From: Saccharopolyspora oryzae
GTDB lineage: Bacteria; Actinomycetota; Actinomycetes; Mycobacteriales; Pseudonocardiaceae
Reading direction: 5' to 3'
Assembly: GCF_027853915.1 (NCBI RefSeq)
Contig: NZ_JAQGLA010000045.1
Span: forward strand, 1 to 53,827
DNA length: 53,827 nt
The position numbers and the translations under genes are program-made. This document shows, one piece after another, positions 42,410 through 50,570 of this stretch. Within the stretch, counting starts at the first letter, position 1. Each line of letters opens with the position of its first letter. The notes beneath the pieces were generated by a model. That model was not told the origin of the DNA. It searched no databases and saw only the letters and a program-made list of their open reading frames with translations.

Positions 42410-43429
42410 GTGGCGAACCCGCCTGATGATCGACCGGAACCGCAACCGGTGCTGACCCCGCTGACCGGCTCGGCGATCTTCCTGGTGCTGACGATCAACG
42501 GCGGCGGCGAACCAGCGGTGCGGGATCTGCTCGGAGACCTGGCCGGACTGCAGCGCGCGGTGGGCTTCCGCTACCCCGAAGGCGGCCTGGCCTGCGTGGC
42601 GGGCATCGGCTCGACGGCCTGGGACCGCCTGTACTCCGGACCTCGCCCGGCCGATCTGCACGTGCTGCCCGAGTACGCCGGACCGCGCCACCGGGCGGTG
42701 TCCACCCCGGGCGACGTCCTGCTGCACATCCGGGCCCGGCAGATGTTCCTGTGCTTCGAGCTCGCCACGCAGATCCTGACCCGGCTGGGCAGCGCGGTCT
42801 CGGTGGTCGACGAGGTGCACGGCTTCAAGTACTGGGACCAGCGCGACCTGCTCGGCTTCGTCGACGGCACGGAGAACCCGGAGGGCAACGCGGCGCGCAG
42901 AGCGGTGACGGTCACCGCCGAGCAGGACGCTCCGTTCGAGGGCGCCAGCTACGTGATCGTGCAGAAGTACTTGCACGACACGGAGTCCTGGAATGCGCTG
43001 CCGGTCGAGGAGCAGGAGCGGATCATCGGCCGCACGAAGCTCGACGACATCGAGCTGGACGACGACGTCAAACCGCCGGACTCGCACGTCGCGGTCAACA
43101 CGATCACCGAGGCGGACGGCACCGAGCGGCAGATCGTGCGCGACAACATGCCGTTCGGCACCCTCGGCGACGGCGAGTTCGGCACCTACTTCATCGGCTA
43201 CGCCAACGATCCGGCGGTGATCGAGCTGATGCTGGAGCGGATGTTCACCGGCACCGGCGAGGCGAGCCACGACCGGATCCTGGACTTCTCGACGGCGATG
43301 ACCGGATCGCTGTTCATCGTGCCCACCGCGGACTTCCTCGACGACCAGCCACCCCCGCCGGAACTGGGACGCGCGGCCGAGGCCGATGCGTCGTTGCGGA
43401 TCGGCAGCCTGAAGGGACGACAGCCATGA
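42410..43429 (+). CDS. DyP-type heme peroxidase, encapsulin cargo
   Basis: A 339-residue dye-decolorising peroxidase. The GxxDG signature is in LLGFVDGTENPEG (Asp is the distal acid-base residue). The proximal heme His is expected in DSHVAVN, with the Arg of QIVRDNMPFG also in the active site. The C-terminal LRIGSLKGRQP is the encapsulin targeting peptide, after a Pro/Ala linker. It reduces peroxides inside the shell. GTG 42410 follows GGAGGA by 5 bases. ATGA overlap with the shell gene enforces coupled synthesis. Confidence 0.95.
   Translation: MANPPDDRPEPQPVLTPLTGSAIFLVLTINGGGEPAVRDLLGDLAGLQRAVGFRYPEGGLACVAGIGSTAWDRLYSGPRPADLHVLPEYAGPRHRAVSTPGDVLLHIRARQMFLCFELATQILTRLGSAVSVVDEVHGFKYWDQRDLLGFVDGTENPEGNAARRAVTVTAEQDAPFEGASYVIVQKYLHDTESWNALPVEEQERIIGRTKLDDIELDDDVKPPDSHVAVNTITEADGTERQIVRDNMPFGTLGDGEFGTYFIGYANDPAVIELMLERMFTGTGEASHDRILDFSTAMTGSLFIVPTADFLDDQPPPPELGRAAEADASLRIGSLKGRQP
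43394..43426 (+). other. Encapsulin cargo-loading peptide coding segment
   Basis: This encodes LRIGSLKGRQP at the DyP C-terminus, matching the LxIGSLK core that docks on the inner face of family 1 encapsulin shells. Confidence 0.85.
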
Positions 43430-44223
43430 ACAACCTGCACCGCGAGCTGGCCCCGATCTCGGAGGCGGCCTGGCAGGAGCTGGAGGACCAGGTCCGCGAG
43501 GTGTTCGTGCTCAACGCCGGCGCCCGCCGGGTCGTGGACGTGCCGGACCCGAAGGGCCCCGGTCTGGCCGCGGTGGGCACCGGTCACCTCGGCGAGCCCA
43601 CCACCGCGGCGGCAGGCGTGCAGATGCGGGTCCGCGCGGCCCGGCCGGTCGTCGAACTGCGGATGCCGTTCCGGGTCTCGCGCGAAGCGGTCGATTCGGT
43701 GGAGCGAGGAGCTCAGGACGCCGACTGGTCACCTGCGGTCATCGCCGCGCAGCAGATCGCCCTGGCCGAGGACAGCGCCATCTTCGACGGCTTGCCGTCC
43801 GCCGGCACCGACGGTCTGCGCAGCGGCTCGTCCCACGAGGTCATCGCCCTGCCATCGGACGTCTCGGCCATCCCGGAAGCGGTGGCGCAAGCACGGACGG
43901 CGCTGCGCTCGGCGGGGGTCGGCGGTCCCTGCGCGTTGCTGCTGAGCCCGGACCTGCACACCGCGGTCAGCGGTGCGGTGGTCGGCGGACGGCTCGCGGT
44001 CGAGGAGCTTTCACGCGTCGTCGGTGGCGACGTCCTGTGGTCACCGGCCCTGGACGGGGGCATGCTGGTGTCGACCCGCGGCGGTGACAGCGAACTGGTC
44101 CTCGGCCGCGACCTGTCGATCGGCTACCTCGGCCACGACGCGACGTCGATCGAGCTGTACCTGGAGGAGAGCTTCGCCTTCCAGCTGCACAGCCCCGAAG
44201 CAGCCATCGAACTGGCCAGCTGA
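43426..44223 (+). CDS. Family 1 encapsulin nanocompartment shell protein
   Basis: A 265-residue HK97-fold shell protein (linocin M18-like). It starts MNNLHRELAPISEAAWQELE, the conserved N-terminal helix that cradles cargo peptides. DWSPAVIAAQQIALAEDSAI and IGYLGHDATSIELYLEESF are further family stretches. It self-assembles into an icosahedral compartment, here around the DyP peroxidase whose gene overlaps its start. A role in oxidative stress defence is expected from studied homologs. Confidence 0.95.
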   Translation: MNNLHRELAPISEAAWQELEDQVREVFVLNAGARRVVDVPDPKGPGLAAVGTGHLGEPTTAAAGVQMRVRAARPVVELRMPFRVSREAVDSVERGAQDADWSPAVIAAQQIALAEDSAIFDGLPSAGTDGLRSGSSHEVIALPSDVSAIPEAVAQARTALRSAGVGGPCALLLSPDLHTAVSGAVVGGRLAVEELSRVVGGDVLWSPALDGGMLVSTRGGDSELVLGRDLSIGYLGHDATSIELYLEESFAFQLHSPEAAIELAS

Positions 44224-44241
44224 ACCCGCCGAGGAGCAACC

Positions 44242-44439
44242 ATGACCGAAGACCCGAACCCGGACCCGGGCTGGTACTTCAACCTGCGCACCCACCAGGT
44301 CGAGCACCACGACCGAGCTCGCGCCGCCGACCTCCTCGGCCCGTACCCCGATGAGGAAACAGCCCGAAGGGCCTTGGAAATAGCAGCAGAGAGAACCCGC
44401 CGCGCGGACGCCGAAGACGAGAAGTGGGACGACGACTGA
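44242..44439 (+). CDS. Small SPOR-like protein
   Basis: A 65-residue acidic protein. GWYFNLRTHQVEHHDRA then LLGPYPDEETARRALEIAAE resembles the small actinobacterial SPOR-domain-like proteins that consist of this domain only. No signal peptide. GAGGAG lies 7 bases before ATG 44242. It is 18 bases after the encapsulin gene, so it probably shares the operon, though a link with the compartment is not established. The 187-base gap after it shows no gene. Confidence 0.75.
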   Translation: MTEDPNPDPGWYFNLRTHQVEHHDRARAADLLGPYPDEETARRALEIAAERTRRADAEDEKWDDD

Positions 44440-44626
44440 CCTCGCTGCGGAGTCGCACCAGGGCTGTCCACATAGGACTCCGATTTGTCCTCGAGAGCCC
44501 CAAGTCGGGAGACCCGACGAGGGGCGATATGGGCTGAACGGGTGAACCTGGCAGGTTCTGCCCTCCCGAAAACGCACGTTCCGTAGGCTGCCGCCTCGTA
44601 AGTGCTTCGGTCGGGGGAGGCAGCAG

Positions 44627-44953
44627 GTGGCCGCGGACGGGTTCTCCGTCGACATCGACGCGCTCAAGGACGCCGGCCTCGGGTTGGCCGACCTGCTGGC
44701 CATGATGGACGAGGTCCGGGGCGACAACATCGACTGCGCACCGGACGCGCTGGGGCACGGAACGCTGTCCGAGGCCTACGCGTCGTTCACCGACCGATGG
44801 CGACTCGGACTCGGTTACCTCACCGAGGACGGCAACGAGCTGTCCCGGCGATTGATCGACACCGCGGGCAACTACCTCGAAGTGGACCAGCAGGTGATGC
44901 GGGACCTGCAAGCGATCCTCGACGCGTTCGGCGCTGCTCCCCGCGATGTCTGA
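44627..44953 (+). CDS. EspC-like type VII secretion partner protein
   Basis: A 108-residue helical hairpin protein of the EspC/DUF2580 kind (FSVDIDALKDAGLGLADLL, then FTDRWRLGLGYLTEDGNELS). The C-terminal NYLEVD fits the YxxxD/E export signal of type VII (ESX) substrates. GTG 44627 follows GGGGGAGG. It overlaps the toxin gene by eight bases, so the two are probably made and exported as a pair. The ESX machine itself is outside the window. Confidence 0.75.
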   Translation: MAADGFSVDIDALKDAGLGLADLLAMMDEVRGDNIDCAPDALGHGTLSEAYASFTDRWRLGLGYLTEDGNELSRRLIDTAGNYLEVDQQVMRDLQAILDAFGAAPRDV

Positions 44954-46265
44954 GCTCGGCGCGACGACCGACCCGAAGGCGTTGGTCCCCGGTGATGCCG
45001 ACCAGATCAGGGCCTCCCGGCAAAGCCTCCTCGCTTATGGCGAGAACCTGGTGCGCATCGGGGAAGGCCTGCAGGACCTCGACACCGGAGGGTGGACGGG
45101 CGAAGCTGCCGATCGGTTCCACGACTACTTCGACGGCGAGCCGACCCGCTGGATCGCCAGCGGTGACGCGTTCAACGCCGCCGCGGAAGCGATCGGCGAG
45201 TACGCCGACTGCTTGCAACGGGCCCAGGGGGAAGCGGCGGAAGCGATTCGCCTCTGGGAGCAGGGCGAAGCTGCGACCAAGCAGGCCGAACAGCACCATC
45301 GGCAAGCGGTGCAGGCTGCAGCTGGAGGAGCTGCAGCCGAACCGTTCTCCGACCCCGGAGCGCCGATGCGCGAGCAGGCGAGCGCGGTCTTGCAAGCCGC
45401 GCGCGGCGAGGTCAGCACGAGTGGAGACCTGGCGGCTGCTGCGCTGATCCGGGCTCAGCAACCCGCGCCGGAAGAACCGTCCCTGCTGGAGCAGATCGGT
45501 GATGCGCTGGAGGACTTCGCCGAAACTGTCGGGGACATACCGGGAAACATCGTCCACTACGGCCTGAACAAGGCTGCGGACGTCGACCAGGCGATAGGCG
45601 CGGTCGGCGGGCTGGCCATCGAAGGCGCCGGCCTGCTCGGCGGGTGGGCCAGCGACGTCGGCGGCGATGTCCTGGGTGGCGCGGTCAGCGGCGCCGGCGA
45701 GCTGCTCGGCAACGAGACGCTCGAGCTCTACGGCGACGTGATCAACGAGATGGGGGACCGGCGCGGTGAAGAGTTCGTCGAGACCACCCACGACTACGGC
45801 CAGCAGGTAGCCGAAGACGCCCGCACGAGCGCGGAGCACCTGCGGGAGAAGGCCGACGAATACGCCACCGCCCTGGGCGCCGAGCCCGAAGAGGCCGATC
45901 TTCCCCAGTACGTCATCGTCGACGAGGACCGCTACCCCGAATCGGCCCAGCACATCGAAGAGGCACAAGACGGTCTGTTATCGGATGGACGACGGAAAGT
46001 GCCTTCAGAGCCGAAGCCTTCCGAGCTCACGATTGAGCGAGCCGGCGCCGATATCAACCGCAGGGAAGCTCTTCGTGGCATTCCAGGTAGGGGGAAGGAA
46101 GGACTTGACCGGGACGAATACCCTCCTGCCGTCTTCGCGGAGGGCGGGAACGGAGCCAGCGTGAAGTACATCCCGGCGAGTGACAACCGAGGAGCTGGCT
46201 CGTCGATGGGGAATCAAATGAGGGGTTTGGAGAACGGTGACAGGGTCAAGATCATGGTTGGCTGA
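44946..46265 (+). CDS. T7SS polymorphic toxin with NucA/NucB DNase domain
   Basis: A 439-residue toxin. Residues about 15-130 are a WXG100-like helical head with GGWTGEAADRFHDYF. An Ala/Gly-rich segment (IGAVGGLAIEGAGLLGGWAS) and acidic helical linker follow. The last 80 residues form a NucA/NucB endonuclease: LDRDEYPPAVFAEGGNGASV then SDNRGAGSSMGNQMRG, with the D/E and N-R-G-A-G residues of the active site. It should cleave DNA in rival cells. The DNA becomes less GC-rich from about 45960, at the head/tip junction. Confidence 0.88.
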   Translation: MSELGATTDPKALVPGDADQIRASRQSLLAYGENLVRIGEGLQDLDTGGWTGEAADRFHDYFDGEPTRWIASGDAFNAAAEAIGEYADCLQRAQGEAAEAIRLWEQGEAATKQAEQHHRQAVQAAAGGAAAEPFSDPGAPMREQASAVLQAARGEVSTSGDLAAAALIRAQQPAPEEPSLLEQIGDALEDFAETVGDIPGNIVHYGLNKAADVDQAIGAVGGLAIEGAGLLGGWASDVGGDVLGGAVSGAGELLGNETLELYGDVINEMGDRRGEEFVETTHDYGQQVAEDARTSAEHLREKADEYATALGAEPEEADLPQYVIVDEDRYPESAQHIEEAQDGLLSDGRRKVPSEPKPSELTIERAGADINRREALRGIPGRGKEGLDRDEYPPAVFAEGGNGASVKYIPASDNRGAGSSMGNQMRGLENGDRVKIMVG

Positions 46266-46281
46266 GGAGTGAGGTCGGTTG

Positions 46282-47049
46282 GTGACGGAGCTGGATCGGC
46301 TGCTCGAGGTGGCTGCGAGGCGTGACCGGTCGGCCGATCTGGTTTGGCCTGCTGCTGCAGCGGCTATCGAGTTGCTGTGGTGGTACGACCGGGGTTCGGA
46401 TGCGCGGCGTCTTGCTGAGGTGACCATCAGGGACTTCGCGGCCTGCCCGGGCGAGTTGTTCGTGCAGAGAGTCCCTTTCGATGAGGCTCTGGTGGTTGGA
46501 TCGGTTGTGGACGGGCTTGATCCAGTTGGATTCCTTGCTGGTTTGCTTGACGTCATTCCCGATGACACCGTGCTGGGTAAACATCTTGGATGGCTAGCGG
46601 AGAACTATGGCCGTCCTTATGACGCCGTAGGACTTTTCGGGGGATTCGAGTGGGTCTACCCATCGAAGCCGTTGAAGAGGATCCCGCAGGCGTTGTCCGA
46701 GCGGGATCTGGGCAGCTTGGACGACGCCGAGCGGTTCCGGCTGTACAGCGGTGCCCACCACTGTCGTCAGTATCCGGTGGCGCGAAGGCTGTTGGACGAA
46801 TCTGGTGAGTTCCCCACCAGGTGGGCGGAAGCTACCTGGATGGCGGGGCACATGGTTGAGGACGGCGAGGTAGAGCTGGCCAGCGACTTGATCCTGCACG
46901 TCGTTCCCGATTGGCATCCGTTCGAGGTGTGGGACGTCGTTCCCACCAACCTGGTGATCCAACCTCGGCTTCGTCCGGCTGTGACGCCGGAGATCCGGGA
47001 GGCGGTGTTCCGGCAGGTGGACATCTCGCAGATCCCCGGAGTGGCATGA
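46282..47049 (+). CDS. Candidate immunity protein for the NucA/NucB toxin
   Basis: A 255-residue cytoplasmic, mostly helical protein without a family I recognise. Its place directly after the toxin (16-base gap), matching low GC content and no export signal fit a cognate immunity protein. Repeated Trp/Tyr-rich helices (ELLWWYDRGSDARR, GGFEWVYPSK) hint at a repeat fold. GTG 46282 is preferred to TTG 46279; GAGG lies 8-12 bases upstream. The stop overlaps the RHS start by ATGA. Confidence 0.65.
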   Translation: MTELDRLLEVAARRDRSADLVWPAAAAAIELLWWYDRGSDARRLAEVTIRDFAACPGELFVQRVPFDEALVVGSVVDGLDPVGFLAGLLDVIPDDTVLGKHLGWLAENYGRPYDAVGLFGGFEWVYPSKPLKRIPQALSERDLGSLDDAERFRLYSGAHHCRQYPVARRLLDESGEFPTRWAEATWMAGHMVEDGEVELASDLILHVVPDWHPFEVWDVVPTNLVIQPRLRPAVTPEIREAVFRQVDISQIPGVA

Positions 47050-50000
47050 CGTCGGCGCTGGAGTTGCTGCTCGACCGCTCGCGTGGCCCGGCCGGGTTGG
47101 CCAGGGAAGTCGAACTGGATGCGGAGGAAGGCCCGCTGGTCGAGTTGGCCGCCTTGCTGAGCCTGCGGAACGGCTTTTTCGCGTTCAACGCCGGTGTTCA
47201 GGTTTTTCGTGCCGGAGATCCCGGTATCGGCCCCGAGCTGGGCGGGTGGAACCGGAGCCGCACTTGGAAGGATGCCTACGGCGGTCTGGCCGACGGGCTC
47301 TTCTGCTTCGGCCAGGACCTGTTCGGCGTGCAGTTCGCCGTGCAGGACCGTCGCAGCGTCGTGACCTTCGATCCGGAGACCGCGCGCATCACGGAGCTCG
47401 GATCGTCCCTTGAGGACTGGGCGCGTTGGTTGCTGAGCGATCCCGACCAGAACGGGTGCCGCACCTTCGCGACACGTTGGCAGGACGAGAACGGGGCACT
47501 GCCGCCCGATCAGCGCTTGATTCCGCGGCGGTTCTTCGTGCTCGGCGGTGGTTACGACTACGCGAACCTGACCGCCAAGGACGCCGCCGAATGCATGCGG
47601 ATCCGCGGGCCGATCGCGGAACAGGCCGCTGCGCTGCCAGATGGCGCGAGATTGCAGATCACCATCCCGCGGTACCCGACCGGCGATGCGGCGGAGCACG
47701 ACCGCGCGCCATCGGCGATGACGCTGGTGCGAAACGGGGTTGACGTCGCCAGCGGTCGGGTCGTCGTGGAGCACGTCGACGCCGAGCTCGCGGGGTTCCT
47801 GCCACTGGTCCTCCGGCGAACGCATGTGTCCTCCTACCAGTCGGGCAGGGCGTTCGGCGCCGGTTGGGCCTCCACTGTGGACCAGCGGTTGATCATCGAT
47901 CACGAGACGGTTCGCTTCATCGCCGAGGACACCACCATCGTCGATTTCCCGATTCCGGAGGCTGGAACGTCGGTGCGGCCCGTGCGCGGCGGCGGGCGCC
48001 AGCTCGCCCTCGCGGAAGACGGCGCCTTCACCATCGCCGACGGTCAGCTGACCCTCCACTTCGGTTCGACCGGCGATGAACGGCTGCTCACCGCGATCAT
48101 CGATCGCAGCGGGAATCAGATCGAGTTCCTCCGGGACGAAGCCGGCGCGCCGATCGCGGTGCAGCACAGCGGTGGCTACCGGCTCCGGTTCGACACGGTG
48201 GATGGCCTGGTCACGGCGGTGCACCTGTGCGGATCGGAACACGACGACCTGCTGAAGACCTACACCTACGACGAGGGCCGATTGGTCGCAGTGGCGGGGC
48301 CGGACGGTTCGCAGCTGACTTTCGAGCACGACGGCGACCGGATCTCGGGAATCACCGACCGCAGCGGGGACTGGTTCCGCTACACCTACGACGAAGCGGG
48401 ACGCTGCGTCCGCACGACCGGCGTCGATGGGATCCTCAACGGCGACATCGAATACCAGGGCCGGCGCAGGCGAGTCACTGACTCAGCGGGGTTCAGCACG
48501 GCGTACGGAATCAACGTCGATGGACGAGTGGAGAGCGTGGTCGACCCGCTCGGCGCCGAATCGACCTTCGACCACGACCCGCGCGGGTACCTGCGATCCA
48601 CGACGGACCCGCTGGGCCGCACCACCCGGCACACCTACGACGAAGCGGGAAACCGGACCTCCACCATCCGTCCCGACGGAGCCCGCACCAGCTGGCAGTA
48701 CGACGAACGAGGACTGGTCACCGGAGTCGTCCGCCCCGATGGCGCTGTGCACCGGTGGTCTTACGACGAGTGCGGAAACCTGATCCGCGAGGTCGACGCC
48801 ATGGGCGCGGCCACGACGTACACCCGCAACGACCGCGGGCACGTCACCGCTATCACCGATGCGCTCGGCAAAACGCGCAGCTTCACGCTGAATGCTGCCG
48901 GACTGCCGATCGCCGTGACCGATGCGCTCGGCAATGTGACGTGCTACGAGCGCGATGCCTTCGGACAGGTGTCGGTGATGACGGACCCGACCGGGGTGGC
49001 GCACCACACCCGTGGTGAGACGGCTCCCGACGGAGCAGTTGAGCACGTCGAGCGGAACGGGGCCACCTCGATCGGCCGGCTGCGGTCCGGCTCCGTCGCG
49101 AGTGGACAGTCCGGCCGACTCGTCACGGTGGCCCAGCCGGACGGTGGTCAGGTCGAATGCACCTACGACACCGAGATGCGCCTGGTCCAAGCTGTTCGGG
49201 GACCTGGTTCGACCCGTCGGTACGAATACGACCCCCGCGGTCTCCTGGCGCGCGAGACCGACGAGGACGGCCGCGTGAACGCCTACCGCTACGACGCGGC
49301 TGGGCAGCTCGTAGGAGGGTTGCTGCCCGGCGGCGTCGAGCTGCGTCTGGTCCGCGACGTGCAGGGCAACGTGATCGAACGGCGCTGCGGTGAGGCCATC
49401 GCGACCTTCAACTACGACGCGGTCGGTCGGCTCGTCGCTGCCATGGACGGCGACACCCAGACCGGGTTCAGCTACGACCGAGTCGGCCGGCTCCTGACCG
49501 ACACGACCAACGGCCGTTCCGTGACCTCGGCCTACGACGCCCTGGGCCGACGTGTCCGTCGCCGAACTCCGTCGAACGCGGAGAGCACTTGGGTGTACGA
49601 CGCCGCTGATCGGCCAGTCGCGATGCGCACTGCGGGGCGCACGTTGCGGTTCGTCCACGACGCCGCGGGGCGGGAGCTCCAGCGCACGCTCGGTGGCGAA
49701 GTCGTGCTGACCTGGGAACGCGACGTCCGCGGTCGAGCGACAGCGCAGGTGATCGGTGACCAGCAGCACCGTCGCGAGGCCGTGGGGAACGCAGAACCGC
49801 TGGGGGAAGGCGGTCTCGCGTACGACGGTTCGGTCGGGAGCTCAGGTGGAATCTTCCCGCAGACCAGCGCTCCTGGCAGCAGGCCTCGGCAAGTCGAGCA
49901 CGACGACCGAGGACGCCGCGTGCTCAGCCGGGATCCTCGCGGCACCTGGCGCTACGCCTGGGATGACGAAGGAAGGCTGGTCGGGGTGACGACGCCTGAC

Positions 50001-50552
50001 GGGACCCGCTGGCAGTACCGCTACGACGCGCTCGGCCGTCGGGTCGCCAAGCAGCGGATGACTCCGGACGGACGCGGCGTTGCCGAGCAGGTCGAGTTCT
50101 CGTGGGACGGAGCCGTGCTGGCTGAGCAGGCGCACACCGACCGGCGGCCCAACGGGCCCGCGCTGGGCGACCTCCGGGCAACGGCGTGGGAGTACAAGCC
50201 CGGTACCGGAGAAGTCCTGACGCATTCCGACCGATCCCCGATCCGCAGCGATTCCCGCAGGTGGGCGGACGAGCGGCTGTTCGCCGTCATCGCCGATCTG
50301 GAAGGCGCGCCGAGGGAGCTGCTCGACATCAAGGGCGCCATCGTCGCGCACGATCCCAGCGCGAACGGAGGCGGTCTCGCGGTGATCCCGTTGCGGCGGG
50401 ACGGGTACTACTGCGATCCCGAGACGGGATTGTGGTGCCGCACCGGCGGTTTCAGCGATCCGGAGCTCGATGTCGAGCTCTCACCCGGGCGCCTGTGGAA
50501 CGAGCCGCAAGGCCCACATCGCGCCGCTGGACCTGGTGGGTCAGTGGCGTGA
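47046..50552 (+). CDS. SUKH (SMI1/KNR4) domain fused to an RHS core without toxin tip
   Basis: A 1168-residue protein. Residues about 1-190 read as a SMI1/KNR4 (SUKH) immunity-type domain (GLADGLFCFGQDLFGVQFAV). From about 240 comes a DUF6531 start (LVRNGVDVASGRVVVEHVDA, FLPLVLRRTHVSSYQSGRAF). YD/RHS repeats fill residues about 400-1120 (DPLGRTTRHTYDEAGN, RWSYDECGNLIREVDAMGAA). It ends after YYCDPETGLWCRTGGFSDPE with about 35 unstructured residues and no toxin domain. No signal peptide or WXG head. It may be a decayed toxin fused to an old immunity gene. Confidence 0.8.
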   Translation: MTSALELLLDRSRGPAGLAREVELDAEEGPLVELAALLSLRNGFFAFNAGVQVFRAGDPGIGPELGGWNRSRTWKDAYGGLADGLFCFGQDLFGVQFAVQDRRSVVTFDPETARITELGSSLEDWARWLLSDPDQNGCRTFATRWQDENGALPPDQRLIPRRFFVLGGGYDYANLTAKDAAECMRIRGPIAEQAAALPDGARLQITIPRYPTGDAAEHDRAPSAMTLVRNGVDVASGRVVVEHVDAELAGFLPLVLRRTHVSSYQSGRAFGAGWASTVDQRLIIDHETVRFIAEDTTIVDFPIPEAGTSVRPVRGGGRQLALAEDGAFTIADGQLTLHFGSTGDERLLTAIIDRSGNQIEFLRDEAGAPIAVQHSGGYRLRFDTVDGLVTAVHLCGSEHDDLLKTYTYDEGRLVAVAGPDGSQLTFEHDGDRISGITDRSGDWFRYTYDEAGRCVRTTGVDGILNGDIEYQGRRRRVTDSAGFSTAYGINVDGRVESVVDPLGAESTFDHDPRGYLRSTTDPLGRTTRHTYDEAGNRTSTIRPDGARTSWQYDERGLVTGVVRPDGAVHRWSYDECGNLIREVDAMGAATTYTRNDRGHVTAITDALGKTRSFTLNAAGLPIAVTDALGNVTCYERDAFGQVSVMTDPTGVAHHTRGETAPDGAVEHVERNGATSIGRLRSGSVASGQSGRLVTVAQPDGGQVECTYDTEMRLVQAVRGPGSTRRYEYDPRGLLARETDEDGRVNAYRYDAAGQLVGGLLPGGVELRLVRDVQGNVIERRCGEAIATFNYDAVGRLVAAMDGDTQTGFSYDRVGRLLTDTTNGRSVTSAYDALGRRVRRRTPSNAESTWVYDAADRPVAMRTAGRTLRFVHDAAGRELQRTLGGEVVLTWERDVRGRATAQVIGDQQHRREAVGNAEPLGEGGLAYDGSVGSSGGIFPQTSAPGSRPRQVEHDDRGRRVLSRDPRGTWRYAWDDEGRLVGVTTPDGTRWQYRYDALGRRVAKQRMTPDGRGVAEQVEFSWDGAVLAEQAHTDRRPNGPALGDLRATAWEYKPGTGEVLTHSDRSPIRSDSRRWADERLFAVIADLEGAPRELLDIKGAIVAHDPSANGGGLAVIPLRRDGYYCDPETGLWCRTGGFSDPELDVELSPGRLWNEPQGPHRAAGPGGSVA

Positions 50553-50570
50553 TGTGGGCCGGCCATCGGG

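Noticed and set aside
48300..50300. CRISPR-like or tandem DNA repeats in the RHS gene
   Set aside because: The periodicity comes from YD/RHS protein repeats; the DNA units vary in length and sequence.
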